Assembly (NCBI GenBank): GCA_021234155.1
Contig: JAJEKV010000024.1
Span: 15,042,913 to 15,106,912 of the forward strand
Source: Isoetes taiwanensis
Taxonomy: Eukaryota > Streptophyta > Lycopodiopsida > Isoetales > Isoetaceae
DNA length: 64,000 nucleotides
Reading direction: 5' to 3'
Within the stretch, counting starts at the first letter, position 1. Each line of letters opens with the position of its first letter. Both the position numbers and the translations under genes were made by a program. The notes under the pieces are model-generated. The model saw only the letters and a program-made list of their open reading frames with translations, was not told the origin of the DNA and made no database searches. Of the stretch, positions 44,357 to 60,069 are shown one piece after another.

Positions 44357-44620
44357 ATGGCGCTGAGCATGGCAGCTGCTGGTTTGAACGAGGGTTGCAC
44401 TATGCCCACCAACTGTCAGGAGTGGATTACGTGCAAAATGAACTGTCTGGACCTCTGGCGCTGCCACAATCGTGGCATGCGAATGGATGGCTGGTGCTCC
44501 GGGATGGCTGAACATCCCGACCCGATGACCAATGGGATGGAGGTGGTTACGCACCTTATTTGGGACCTTGAGCGTAACCTCTACCATCTCCTCGATCACC
44601 TCTGCGCCCAACAGGAGTAG
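44357..44620 (+). CDS. Small Cys-rich antisense ORF inside the gypsy element
   Basis: 87 codons, ATG 44357 to TAG 44620, on the strand opposite to pol. It encodes seven cysteines, six of them in CTMPTNC, WITCKMNC, LWRC and WC between about residues 14 and 50, and an amphipathic C-terminal helix (LIWDLERNLYHLLDHLC). There is no signal peptide. A TATA box and CCAAT-type motif precede it, and A/T-rich sequence with TATAATATAATATG follows at about 44737. No family is recognised. Antisense extra ORFs between pol and the 3' LTR are known from some plant Tat elements. It could be a chance frame. Confidence 0.4.
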   Translation: MALSMAAAGLNEGCTMPTNCQEWITCKMNCLDLWRCHNRGMRMDGWCSGMAEHPDPMTNGMEVVTHLIWDLERNLYHLLDHLCAQQE

Positions 44621-45030
44621 AGGGTTTTTCCTCTTAGGTTTTTAGTAGATAGGGCTCTGAGCCCGTGTTTGTATATAGGGCAGTGCCCATAGCGGAAATA
44701 GCTGGGCTGTGCCCGCATTTTGTAAAAATATCCACTATAATATAATATGCCGCCTTTCTAGTCACTTTCTCGTGGTGTTTGCTTTGAACTCAGACCGTTT
44801 GTTGATTGTCGCTTTCACGTGTGATGAAATGTTTTGAGGCGAAAACCATTAACCAATGTAGGTAATGGAGTGCCATCTAACTCGCCAGGTTGGAAAAACG
44901 CTGGTCCGACCACTTGAACAATTTGATAAGGGCCAAGCCAACTAAACTTGAGTTTACCGGAAAATTTTTGTACACGGAATCATAAAGAAGAACCAAATCG
45001 CCTTCTTTGAATGTTTTTGTCTTTCGACGT
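44621..45030. other. Spacer between the antisense ORF and integrase
   Basis: Non-coding in the + direction. On the - strand, sequence around 44830-45030 looks like the decayed C-terminal tail of integrase. Confidence 0.4.
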
Positions 45031-45033
45031 TTG

Positions 45034-46141
45034 TCATGTAAAGATTTTTGCAACCGTTGTCCATGAAGAAACGAATATAAGCATCCCTTCGAAGTTCATC
45101 CAACCGTTTCTAATTGATAGACCCTTTCTTTGAGTGCAAAGCAGGTGGATTATGAGCAAGAGAGGTTGAAAACGGAGTGTTGGAAGGATGTATTCAAACG
45201 GCATGAGAGCTTCCTGACCATAAACCAGCAATCTTGAAACAAGTATTGTAGGCCCAAAGAACAGTAGGAAGTTTTGTTTGCCAGTCTGTGCGTGAAGCGT
45301 CACAAATTTTCTTGAGAATGGTGACCAGAGTTTTGTTGGTGCTTTCTGCCAAACCATTACCTTGAGGATAGTAAGGTGTGCTCTTGTGATGATGTATCAG
45401 GAGATAATCCGTCAGCTCCTTGATAGTGTGATTGATGAAATGGACACCACGATCACTGACCAGCTCCGTGGGGCAGCCGAATCGCGTGATGATTTGTTGA
45501 TAGAGGACCCTAGCTGTGCTTGCTGCAGTGTTGTCTGGAAGTGCACAAGCTTCCGCCCATTTGGTAGCATAGTCAGTGAGAACTGAGAATGTAACAGACG
45601 CGGGTGTGCCGCCGCGGGGAGGGTCGATGGGTCCCACAAAATCCATTCCCCATTTGCTGAAGGGAAGTGGCGTGGCGACCGGCGTCAAGGGAAGAGCGTC
45701 ACGGGCCGTGGGTCGTCCCACCCGCTGGCAAGCATCACACGTGCGGGCGTGGGCGTGAGCGTCTTTGAAGAGCGTGGGCCAAAAATACCCAGCTAGAAGG
45801 ATTTTGCGTGCCGTAGTGTCACCATGAAAATGACCACCACCTAGCCCTTGATGAGCTTCTCTAACAATATCTGGAACTTCATGAGGTAGAACACAGCGTC
45901 GAAGGATGGTGTCCTTACCCTTTTTGTAGAGATGTCCTGCAACCATGGTGTAGTCACGGACCTCGCGGAGAAATTGATGTCGACGGGATTGCCGCTTGGC
46001 AGGAGAGAGCGTCTCGTCTTCTGGTGGAAGAGCACCTGTGAGGAGGTACTGCTGAAAATCATGGAACCAATGTGGTGTTGCCGTGACTAAAAAGAGCCGA
46101 AAGCATCGGGAAAGGCGCCCGAGACTCGGTTGAGGGATCAT
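45034..46141 (-). pseudogene. Gypsy integrase
   Basis: Zinc-binding HHCC: H..H in EAHQGLGGGHFHGD, then CDACQRVG. DDE core: MDFVGPIDPPRGG (first Asp), ELVSDRGVHFIN (second Asp), then YYPQGNGLAESTNKTLVTIL (Glu). TRFGCPTELVSDRG and RTDWQTKLPTVLWAYNT are typical of non-chromovirus Ty3/gypsy. The frame is open to 45194 and continues shifted to 45034. It joins element cDNA to host DNA. Confidence 0.88.
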
Positions 46142-48034
46142 CCGTGTGGATGCGTGAAAGATAATCCGGGGACGACATGAGATTTGCCGGCCTTATGAAC
46201 AATTTCAAAAGGGGCAAATTCTTGGAGAAGAAGGACCCAACGAGCAATGCGGCCCGTGGGCATGGACTTGTTGATCAAATAAAGGAGTGCTTGGTGGTCC
46301 ACAAAGAACTTGATTTGACTGCCCAAAAGGTAGTGACGGAAGCGTTGGACACAGAAAATGAGAGCTTCACGCTCTGTGGCAGAATAGTTGCGCCGCGAGA
46401 ATTGAGTTTTCTGGCGGCGTGATCGATTTGGTTTGTCGCAGTGCGATCATATTCTTGAGAAAGAACAGCTCCAATAGCAAACGCCCGAGACATCTACATG
46501 AACATGAAAGGGCTTGTCCCATTGAGGAGGAACAAGAACCGGTGTTCGAGTAAGCAAAAGCTTCACTGTTGGAAAGCACCATCATCACCGGGAATTCCAA
46601 GCCCGGTGGATTCGTCACCCGTGAGTTTATGAATGGGATCTGCAATGGCTGCTAGTCCAGGTATGAAGGTGGAGTAATAATTGACCTTACCCAGGAAAGA
46701 GCGTGTCTCCTTGATATTGGCTGGTGCTTGAGCCTTGAGCACACAACTGATTTTGGCAGGATCTGTGGTGATACCTGCTTTGCTGACAACATGGCCTAAC
46801 ACGAACTCCTAAGGTGGACGAAAAGGTGCATTTCTCGGGATTGAGACTAATTGGGACTCATCACATTTCGGAAGACGAAGTTCCAATTTATCCAAATGGT
46901 CAGCCATGGAACTGTAGCAGTAGGCGAGAAGTCATCTTGAAAGATTTGTAAGAAGGGATTTTCCTTCATGAAATCATGAAAAACTGAGAGCATGATGCGT
47001 TGAAATGTTGATGGAGAGTTTGATAATCCAAAAGGAACCACCTTGTAGGCAAAAGTGCCCCACGGGGTGGTGAAAGTAGTCTTGAGCTGATCAGATTCTT
47101 TGATCCGATTGTAGCGAAAAAACCATCCATGAAGGAGTACATCTCATGTCCAAAGAACCTCTTCCGTAACCCACAGTGCGTGAAGGGAAGTGGAAAGTGA
47201 TCACGCCCAGGTGGCCTGATTGAGTTTTCGGTAGTCCACACAGACGCGGATCTTACCATTGTGTTTGAGGGCAATGACGATGGGGCTCACCCATTCAGAA
47301 TGTTTGACCTCATAGATCAAACCTGCAGCAAGGAGTTTGTCAATTTCCGCCTTGACGCGGTAATTAGGGTTGAGCCGGTACTGTCGTTGCTAAACTGGTC
47401 GTGCATCAGATTTGGTAGGAATGGTGAGTTCCCCCAAGCTTTTGTTGATTCCCCGAAGATCTCTGTAGCTCCAGGCGAAAATGTGTTTGAACTTTTTGAA
47501 AAGCTTGACAGCCCTGTTACGATAAGGGGCTGGAAGATTTGCAGCAAGTCGGACGGGCTGATTGTTGCCAACGTCCACGATCTCGACTTCTGGAGTCTGA
47601 ATATGGGGTATCACTTGAAGATCCCGGACAATGTGTGCAGGAGGTTGGAGCATAACAGATGCGTGGCACTCGTGGTGGAAAAAGAGAGGTGGCTGAGTTT
47701 CATCCAGCAGAGGTTGCTTCATGACAGCGTGTACATCAACAGGAGTTGCAGGAGGTTCACCATATGAAAAATGATCAACACGTTGGATTCTATTGCAAGG
47801 AGCCAGGTAAGGGTCAAGCAAATAATCGCACCGGTCCCGATCAAGAGTCATTTCGCCCCCAAGGATCAAAGATATTGAAGGGTAGGATGACAGAGGCGCA
47901 CTTCGCAGTGGAGCCGAACTTGATAAATATTCTCGAGCGGCCCTCGAATCCGCGGTCCGAGAGAGAGGGTTCGTGATGTTCAACAGAAATGATCCCGCCC
48001 GTTTGCAAGTCCATGGTGGCATTGAGGTGACCAT
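46138..48034 (-). pseudogene. Gypsy reverse transcriptase and RNase H
   Basis: RT start (LFKKFKHIFAWSYRDLRGI, about 47480), fingers (SPIVIALKHNGKIRVCVDYR, about 47260), VPFGLSNSPSTFQRIM (about 47000), active site IFQDDFSP (about 46940, in place of IDDFS), thumb and connection (RSFLGKVNYYSTFIPGLAAI), RNase H (FAIGAVLSQE; FFVDHQALLYLI). Several frame shifts; catalytic aspartates are mostly visible. Confidence 0.85.
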
Positions 48035-48049
48035 CGGTGATGACTAATC

Positions 48050-49000
48050 GTCCGCGGCCCAAGAATGGATACTCTTGGCCCGGCGGAGAAAAGGTCCGCC
48101 GACCAACATTTCATAGTCACCGGATCTTCATGACTTTCCAAACTCCAAATTCCATGGGGAAGCGGAGATCACCGATGTTGATGTGAAGAAGAGGCGTGAC
48201 GCCTTGAGGTCTGGTGATATGGCCATTAGCCAACTTGATGTCATATGGGGCACGAAAGAGTTGTTTGATGCCCATTTGTTTGCGGAGTTTATCCGTGATG
48301 AGATTGATCATGCGCTACCCGGCCAATTTGAACATGATTGACTTGTTGATTGCCCACCGTGGCATGGACCGTGGGTGTAGAGGTAGCAACAGCCCCAACT
48401 AGAACAGTCGGGAGTGGTAACTGGTCCTTGAGAGCAGGACAGAGTTTCAAAATGGTTGCCAAGCTTAAAGGAATCTTGATCTTGGCTAGCTCCTCTTGGA
48501 GTTCCAGAGGCACATGAGAAAAAGGATCTGCTGGTTCCACGGGTGCTGGAGTGCGTGGTAATGAAGCAAAGAACTTCTTTGAGTAAGTCAACCTCTGCGG
48601 CAGAATATTGGGATATGTCCGAGGCGTGGAGGTTGAGATGTGGAAGGTGTATCTTGGCGTTGTTGAGCTCGGGTGGTGGCATGAACATTTGCCAATGTGC
48701 GGCCTTCAAAGCAGACTTGCATGAGGTTCAAAATGCTTTGGCGAACTTTTGGCATGACATGTGGCATGAGTTTCTCCAAGTCGTGCAAAGTGAACCTTTT
48801 TTTTCGTCCTCATGAGGAATGGTGTCAACCGCAAAGGCGGTTTCGCGTGCCATTTGGAATAATGGTCAAGGGGCGGATGCCCCGGTGCGGGCGTGAAACT
48901 AAACCAACCCAATTTGATGGCCGGATGGAGGATTAAGTGCCCGAAAAATTTCCCTCGTGCTTGTTGATCCGGTGAGGTTGATTTCTTCGGAGCTGGTTGA
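48050..49000 (-). pseudogene. Gypsy protease region
   Basis: Contains NLITDKLRKQMGIKQL and PYDIKLANGH, which fit the flap side of an aspartic protease of the Athila/Tat type (usual start DGGSxVNL). The active-site Asp codon is not intact: the sequence before MINLIT reads through a stop. The upstream part (48709-48310) is a proline-rich linker. Confidence 0.5.
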
Positions 49001-49064
49001 TAGCGTGATTCTTTGAGGCGCTCTTGGTGGCTTCTTAAGAACTGGTCTCGGGCCTTGTTTGCCA

Positions 49065-50491
49065 TTAGCAATCCAGAGTTGGTAAGCCGTGAGGCGGACT
49101 GATGTGGTCTGATTGGTGCCAGGAAGCTGTACCTAAACTTGTGGAAGTTGAGGGCACGCCGTGGTGGTATGACCCCGCCTTGACAAGTGATAACACCGAA
49201 GCTTTAGAAGGATCAAAAGGAGGACGGGTTGGGTCCCCGTTGTTGCTCCCCGCTGTCTGATAGAGTTGAGTTGGTTGCACTGAAGTGGTGGTCTGCCGAT
49301 AGTGCGATTGTTGCTTTAGATGTGGTTTGCACTTGATAAACCCGGTTTGTTGCGTGAAAGGTGTGGGATGAGTGCGAGTGCACTCTTCCGTGGCATGATT
49401 GCACATGTTGCATCTCTTGCAATGAGGCGGGCCATTGGTGGAGTTGCACTCATTTGCCAAGTGGCCTTGGTATTTGCAGATATGGCACCAGATCCGATCG
49501 CTACCGTGGATTGGCGTGTGGAGGCCGGGATGTACCGCCCGTGGAACCATAACAGGTGGAATGAAAGGGAGCTCCTGAAGAGCCACGCCACGGGAGGATA
49601 CATTGACGGAGTGATTGACAAGATCAATAGCCTGCTCCAAAGTCTTGGGACGCAGGTATTCCGTCATGAGTCGAATAGCTGGAGGAAGTCCTTGGAGAAA
49701 CCGCACCAAAAACCGCTCGTGTTGGGTACTCCTTGAGTTTACTGAGCAGAATGTGAAGTCGATCTGCAAAATCCCGGGCAGACTCCGTGGGCTCTTGTTG
49801 AAGTTCATTGAGTTGCTTGAGATGAAGTTGATCATCATCCGTGGTTCCATAATGAGAAAGAAAAGCAGTTCTCATTTCGGACCAGTCTTGTTTCCAATGG
49901 CTTTTGTTGGACATGAGCCATTGATGAGGAGAGCCACGCAGGGTGGTGGAAAAGATGTGGAATTTCAGTTGAGGTTGCGCATGACCATTTAGGACAGCTA
50001 GAGCGTCAAATTCTTCCATGTGGGCCTGAGCACTTTGGTCTAAGGGTTTGCCTTTCGTGTTGCCAAAGGTGGGATAAGTCAGTTTCAGAGTCTGAAAGGT
50101 AGATGTGAAAGTGCTTGGCTGGACAGGAACAGTATAGTGAGGATATTGAGGTTGAGTTGGAGGTGGCATGGTGCCTGAAGGACCCTGATGAAGGGGTGAC
50201 TGCGGTTGAGGAACTGAAGCTGCATGAGCATTAGTTTTGAGATCTGTAAGGTTGTAAACAGGAAGGGCAGTGGGAAATGTAGGGAAAGGATATTCCCGGC
50301 AAAGCAAAAGAGACTTGTGGATATCCGTACCCACCCGGGGTGATGATGGTTGTGAAGGAAGAGGCGATTATGGCCCAAGAATGATGGATGTAGGCATGTT
50401 CGTGTGTATGAAAGTACGGTTGAGAAGGTTGAGCCCCGATAGGGCTCTTGATAGTGATGAGGTGACCGAGGTCGTGGAGCAATGTTTGCAC
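49065..50491 (-). pseudogene. Gypsy gag
   Basis: Retrotransposon gag domain (TLKLTYPTFGNTKGKPLDQS, LRGSPHQWLMSNKSHWKQDW, QEPTESARDFADRLHILL) followed after a shift near 49740 by FLQGLPPAIRLMTEYLRP and two zinc knuckles, CHICKYQGHLANEC and CKRCNMCNHATEEC (CX2CX4HX4C), near 49485-49370. It forms the particle that packages element RNA. Confidence 0.85.
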
Positions 50492-50741
50492 GCTTTGGGG
50501 CGGGAACCGGGACGACAGACAGACACGAGGGGTGGGTGGCGCCGACCGAGCCCTAGATCAAGATGGCCTCCTCTATGTCATAAGCAGATCCATACATGTC
50601 GCGAAACAGCTTTTCGACGCTGATGGCGCCCAAGCGAGATGCCGCTCGAGAAAGGAGTTCTTCTCCGGGCGGAAATTTCCGGACGGCACATGGCTTACAT
50701 GTAAGAAAGTAGGATTGAATCGGACCCGGCGTGGCGCATGT

Positions 50742-51292
50742 TGTTTGGGGTCCGGGTTGGGAACTCTTGGAAGACAGCCGACCGTGGAGGACCCGTGGAT
50801 CTACAGAGAGTCCAGGGGGACTATGTCACGGATTTGCAAGAAGAGAACAAGAAGAAGAAAAAACAGAACAAATGAGAGGAAAATGATAAGCTTCCTTGAT
50901 ATCAATGATGAACATACATGAGCTCTCTTAATAGAGAGAAAACTGAAAGGAGACAAGACTCAAAACTCATCTAGAGCTCATGTGTGGCTGGCTCTACTCA
51001 TATATATAGTACAATGGCCTCTCGCCCAATATAGACACTGGACCGATCTCGTGCCGACTCTCGGAAGGAGGCCCGATTTGCAGGAATGCCGGGCGGTGCC
51101 TCTTGAGGTGCTCAGGATCACGCCCGACGCTGGCGGTGATGGCCCGTCACTTGTCCGGCGCCTCCTTTTGGGCTTTGCTTGGTCTTCATGGGGCCTTTGA
51201 TGCCCCAACCCGTGGTTGACTGTGGATCCTTGAGCTTGACCTGGTCCGTCGTATGCATGAATAGTCCTGTACCAGGAGGCACAGGACTAACA
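50742..51292 (-). repeat. 5' LTR of the Ty3/gypsy element
   Basis: Matches 40330-40883 with scattered differences, many at CAG/CTG sites. The adjacent internal sequence does not show a clear TGG-starting primer-binding site. Confidence 0.9.
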
Positions 51293-51297
51293 CTTCT

Positions 51298-51905
51298 GTG
51301 CTATCCTGCCATTGAAGTCGCCCATTAAGATCACTTCTCCCTGCTGCATAAACTTTATAACATCCTGTTCTAAGTCAAAAAAGGGATCATCCCTATCTAT
51401 CTGCCCCCAGTTATAAACTGGCGATTCACGTGGCGGGTAGTAACACCCTGCTATGTAAATTTTATTCAAAGATCCCAATATCTCAATCCATATATACTGC
51501 AAAGATTTTATGCCATGTACTAACTGTATCATCCCTCGCAAATCTATGCCCCCAGTTATAAACTGGCGATTCACGTGGCGGGTAGTAACACCCTGCTATG
51601 TAAATTTTATTCAAAGGTCCCAATATCTCAATCCATATATACTGCAAAGATTTTATGCCATGTACTAACTGTATCATCCCTCGCAGCTCATGTTTTATGT
51701 AACAAGCAATCCCACCGAATCCTTTAAGCCTCCAGTGTTTATAATGCCATACTGAGTGAAGACATATAAAACCTGGAATGTCTAATAACCCTTTTTCCTC
51801 ATTTTCACAAGTTTCTAACAGAAAGAAAACATCTACTTATTCAACAATATCACTCATAGTTGCTACTTTAGTTGAGTTCAAACTGTTTATGTTCCAGCAC
51901 ATAAC
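51298..51905 (-). pseudogene. LINE 4b ORF2, endonuclease N-terminus with internal duplication
   Basis: Contains ETCENEEKGL, LKGFGGIACYIKHEL, IYIAGCYYPPRESPVYN, VILMGDFNGRIA. A 145-bp block (51402-51546) is tandemly repeated at 51547-51688, duplicating YIAGCYYPPRESPVYNWG and breaking the frame. Confidence 0.75.
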
Positions 51906-51923
51906 CCTGATGGTCCCTAATTC

Positions 51924-52957
51924 CTATGCATCTTCTTCTACTATGACTCTTCCTCTGCGCCAGTATGCGTTTTTGCCATTCTGTCTTGCCTCCTTGAAGA
52001 TCTGAAGTTGTGCTTTGTATTCTTGCAACTGGTTTTTAGTGAGGTCATCGTTTATCCAGACATTTCGTTTCCCTTTCAATATCATTTTCTTTTTCAAAAC
52101 ATTGAGCTTATCTTCCCTGGACCTGAATCGAACTATAATGTGCCGGTTGCCACTATTTGGTTTTCCGATACGAAAAGCCTCGGTTACTCCTGCGTCCATA
52201 ATTTGAAGCTCTTGTTCACACAGAGCCACAACTAGAGCCTTGGTCTGTTCCCCTGTTTCTTCGGGCATGCCTATAATTCTTACATTTAATGCTTTTTCTT
52301 TCTTTTCTTGCTCTTCAATATATGCAGAAAGCTGAGTTCTTACCTCCAGGATATCTTCATTAGCTTCTAACATACCTGCTGATCCGTTAGTCTCATTACT
52401 CTGTCTAGTCACTGATTGTTTGAATGTTTCCATTTCAATTTTCATACTTTCCTGGAAGCTTTCCAATTCAGCCTTCATGGCCTCCTTGCATCTATCTATT
52501 TCATTCTGCACATGAGATAACAGAAAGGATTTGAGCTCGTTGACCATACCTTGTACCGAGATCTCCATCGACATTTTCATGGACACCAGAGAATGATCCA
52601 TTGCTCGTCGTGATCGGGCCGATGGCTGCGGCGCAGATCTTGCTTGGTCGAGGCCTCTCGATGGCGTGCATCAAAGAAAACCGGACCCCCGCTTTGTACG
52701 TTCCAAAGACCGATTATGACAGAAGAATCCCCTGTTTTTGAAGCCTTTGTGACAGAGGAGCCCTCAATTTTTGGAAGGCCCGTGACAGATAAGCCCTCTG
52801 TTTTGCCCGGGACCCCTATTTTTTCAGCTGTTTCCCCTGTTCTAGAACCTGGTCGGGTATCAGAGTCTGATGAAGACGACCCATCATCATCTCTTATAAT
52901 ATTTCCTTCTTTTTTTTTTCTTCCAGCATTATCTGCAGTCCGTTTCCTCCGTGCCAT
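51924..52957 (-). pseudogene. LINE 4b ORF1 protein
   Basis: Starts MARRKRTADNAGRKKK at 52957, Ser/Asp-rich linker, shift near 52590, then a 225-codon frame: coiled coil (MVNELKSFLLSHVQNEIDRC, residues about 15-70), ALNVRIIGMPEETGEQ, VTEAFRIGKP, RHIIVRFRSREDKLNVLKKK, KNAYWRRGRVIVEE. The RRM-like core is the best preserved of the ORF1 copies. Confidence 0.8.
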
Positions 52958-53063
52958 CCTTTCTGCCCAGTCTCCAAAGCCCTGTAGCAGTCATAAACCA
53001 CTGTAGCAGCCCAACAAAGCAGTTCGACAAGCACTGGAGCAGTAAAACACAGTTAGCGCCCAA

Positions 53064-56570
<3,507 letters not shown>

Positions 56571-56632
<62 letters not shown>

Positions 56633-56660
56633 GCGTGTGCGTGTGCGTGTGCGTGTGCGT

Positions 56661-56728
<68 letters not shown>
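56571..56728. repeat. (TG)n(GTGTGC)n(GA)n compound microsatellite
   Basis: TG repeats, then GTGTGC interspersions, TG again, then GA, ending GAGTGAAATAAAGAAATG, the LINE 7 3' terminus. The (GA) part is next to the LINE and the (TG) part lies at the truncated end of LINE 6. Confidence 0.95.
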
Positions 56729-56731
<3 letters not shown>

Positions 56732-56864
56732 ATAAAGAAATGAAATATGTATTTAATACGTCTGCAGACCACCAGGTCTATGAGACATTTAGAACCATAC
56801 AATCAACATTATAAAAAATATCCTCTAATGCATCCTCAGAAAGAAATGCATCAGATCTCTCCCA

Positions 56865-59800
56865 CTACTCGTTCTCCTCTTTCTCATTAATGCCAGCATC
56901 TTTTAACATTGCCTCCCTTTGTTCCATCAACTCAATTATAAACTTACCAATGATGTTTCCTGCCAAATTAAAAAAGGTAACCAACTCAGTACAATTAATC
57001 TGATAAATGTGACGAAGGTTCGCATACTGCGGACATCGTAGAAGAACATGTTCCTCATCTTCATTCTCTCCCAATTCGCATAACTTACATATCCTGAGCG
57101 CATGAGGTACATTATTCCATCTACCCACTTCCACACCTAGTCTGTGCGAACTGAGCCGCAGTCTACTAATTGCATGTCTATGTTTGATCGACACTCCTTC
57201 ACTTAAATATCTTGGCTGCCGAAGGAAAGGATTAATGAATTGTTTATAAAATGATTTTTTTACCTCAGGAACCCGCCAAGACCTCTCCAGCACATGCTCT
57301 TGTACCCAGGCTCTAATATCTTCACGCCTGCCAAACAGATCATCGGTATTCATTCCCCATTTTCCCATCCATACCTGCACTTCTGCATACCATCCTTTGT
57401 GATTCGTTACGTCCATGGCAATTCTAGGCAAGCAATCTTCCTGCATATCCATTCGTACCTTGCAAACATATTCCAGGGTTTTGCACAATGCTTCTGCTTC
57501 TAATGGCATTATATCATAAGGAGTTTGTGCTTTAACTCCCAATTCTGTTCTTAAAAATTTTTTCTGGACTTTTTCTACCTTTTTCCAAGTATCTTCTGCT
57601 AATCCAGGTGCCCACACCTCACATCCATACAATACAACAGTTTGTACAAGAACTTTATACAACATTCTTTTCAGCTCAAAATTCCAAATATCTGCCCTTG
57701 CACTCCTGCGCTGCATGCTAAAGAGAGCCTTTAACCCTGCATTCACTCTTTGATCTACTGCCTTATTCCAACTTGGACTTTTGTCCACATGAACCCCCAA
57801 GTATTTATATGAATCCACTATCTCCACCTGTTCATTCTTGTACAAAAACTTAAGATGCCCAACTTTAAGCGCCCCAAAAACAATCAATTTGGTCTTAGCC
57901 AAATTCACCTTCATGCCCTTATTATCGCAAAATAGAGATAAGGCGTCTAAATGTTTCTGCATCCCTGCAACTGACCTGGATAAAATAACTATATCATCTG
58001 CATATAACAACACCTAGAACTGTACCATCTCCTACTGAATGTACATTACAATCTTCTAGTTGGTCTATAAACAGTCCGAACAAGGTAGGGGACATAGGGC
58101 ATCCCTGTTTAACCCCCATCTTACTAGTCACCTCATCCAACCCTATCCTGGAATAAGGAGATGATAACTGAACCACGACTCTTTCATATAGCAACTTTAC
58201 AGCCATTCTCAATTCCACTGGAATTCCAAGCATCTCCATGCGTTCCCAAAGATTCCCCCTGTCCACCATATCAAATGCCTTTGTAAAATCGACAAAAAGT
58301 GCATATAATGGTTTTCTGGTTCCTGTAACTGAATCAATCATCGCACGCAAGGTAATCAGATGGTCTATTGTTGACTTCTTAGGCCTGAAGCCTGCCTGCC
58401 CAATTGCCCTGACATTATTCACCTCAGCCCACCCACTAATCTTTCTGTTCACCATGGTGGCAAAGAGTTTCGCAAAAAGGTTACTAACCATTATCATTCT
58501 ATAATTATTTGGATCCCTCTCGTCTCCTGTTTTATGTAAGGGTATAACCCTATTTACCTGCCAACTGCGTGGAAATCCATCTCTCAGAACCGCATTCATT
58601 AATTTCCAAAGAACCTCCTGAGTTTTTGAGCCAGCCCATTTAAGCATCTCAGCTACCAATCCCAACGTATCTGCGGCCTTACCATTTGCCAATGATTGTA
58701 GACCAAACTGAATATCCTCTGGCGTGAACTCCCATTCACCCCCCGTTATGTACTGCACCACCGTATTATCTACAACATCTGGGATATGATACAGACTGTG
58801 CATGTATGTTAGTAGCTCATCCCTATCTAGCACTGCAGAGTGCTTTAGTTTCGGCTTGATTCTACTCCAAAACTTTTTAGGCTCTTTAATCAGCTCATTC
58901 ATCATTTGCAAATGTTTATCATACAAAAAATTTTTCTTCTTAGCTTTCACCAATTTCATGTATTCCCGTTTGACTAGTTGTTTTTGTTTCCCCTTGGCTG
59001 CTTTAAACTCCTGTCTCTTCCTTTTACACTCTGTGTCAAACCAATTATTGCATGGCAGACCCCTCATCTTTTTCCGAGATATATAGCACTTTTTAGCAAC
59101 ATCTAGTATCAAAGAACTAAGCAATGCACTAATTTCCTCTGCATTATCTGGTCAAATTGTTTTCAGTACTTGCGTTTCACATAAAGACTGGTACTCATCC
59201 GCCTTGTGAAATCGCATGACAATTCTAGGCAATGGATCACAGCTTCCTTTTGAATATCATATCGGCCTACTCGTAAAGAAATAAAGATTGGCGCATGATC
59301 AGACGCGGGTCTTTCATCACCAATCTGAAAGCTTACAACCTGTTCCACAAACTGTGGCCGTGCTATCATCAAATCCACCACACTTGCACCTCTGCATGTG
59401 AGTTTCCCTGAATTTGGAAACCTATTTATACCATTATAAATTACCAGGTCCAAACCTGTGCACATATTCAAAAGATGATTGCCTTGAGGCGTAGGCCATC
59501 TTATTTTATCCGCAGAAACTCTACTCCACCCGCATTGCCTCATCTCATCAGCATCAATCATTTCCAACCATATTGGCTCACCATCAGCACTAGCAATTGC
59601 TGCTTGTCTATTCCCAATACGACCATTAAAATCTCCTATGAGGAGTGTTTCACCATGAGGCAGCAATTTAAGCACATCCTGCTCTAAATTAAAAAAATGG
59701 ATCATCTCTGTCCAGCACCCCCCCGTTATAAACTGGGGATTCACGTGGTGGAAAATAGCAGCCCGCTATAAAAATCCTTCCTGCTTGCCCAGGTATTTCA

Positions 59801-60054
59801 ACCCAAATGTGTTGCTTAGACCCAATCCCCTGTACCCATTTCACCAAATGTTTCATTTCTTGTCTCACACCATGACCTTTCAATCTCCAGTGCTTATAGT
59901 TCCATACAGAGTATACCAAATCGAATCCTGTTATGTCTACAGCTCCACGTTCTTCATTCTCACATGTTTCCAGGAAAAAAACCAAATCTACATGCTCTAA
60001 AATATCTCCCATCATTTCTATTTTGTTGCATTTAAGCTGTTTATATTCCAGCAT
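56865..60054 (-). pseudogene. LINE 7 ORF2
   Basis: Begins near 60054 (MLEYKQLKCNKIEMM; the usual MCWNIN start is altered). Endonuclease (FLETCENEERGAV, YFPPRESPVYN, LLIGDFNGRIGNRQ, SVVDLMIARPQF, SDHAPIFI), linker, RT (59124-57994: LANGKAADTLGLVAEMLKWA, FVDFTKAFDMVDRGNLWERM, GVKQGCPMSPTLFGLFID) and YADDIVILSRS (about 58004), C-terminal region with CKLCELGENEDEEHVLLRC, ending near 56870-56810. Breaks near 59715, 59160 and 58010; about 12 residues are lost near PYDIMPLE (57515). Confidence 0.85.
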
Positions 60055-60069
60055 AGTATCCTGGTGGTG

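Larger units (their letters stand above)
40330..51292 (-). mobile_element. Ty3/gypsy retrotransposon, 10.96 kb, Tat/Athila-like
   Basis: LTRs 40330-40883 and 50742-51292 (TGTTAGTC..AAACA), target duplication CTTCT at 40325-40329 and 51293-51297, polypurine tract next to the left LTR. Gene order on the -: gag, protease, RT, RNase H, integrase, then a third ORF and a small antisense ORF before the 3' LTR. No chromodomain was seen. Pol is broken by many shifts. It is inserted in a LINE endonuclease gene. Confidence 0.9.
51298..53060 (-). mobile_element. LINE copy 4b, 5' part
   Basis: Upstream portion of the LINE split by the gypsy element: 5' leader (53060-52958), ORF1 (52957-51924), ORF2 start near 51905 and endonuclease up to GDFNGRIAQ at the insertion point. 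Confidence 0.85.

Noticed and set aside
50713-50741. tRNA T-arm-like sequence next to the gypsy 5' LTR
   Set aside because: Too short for a tRNA gene and not a clean TGG-starting primer site; left unassigned.
56571-56728. Cys-Val and His-Thr repeat proteins
   Set aside because: Read-through of TG/CA and GA microsatellites.
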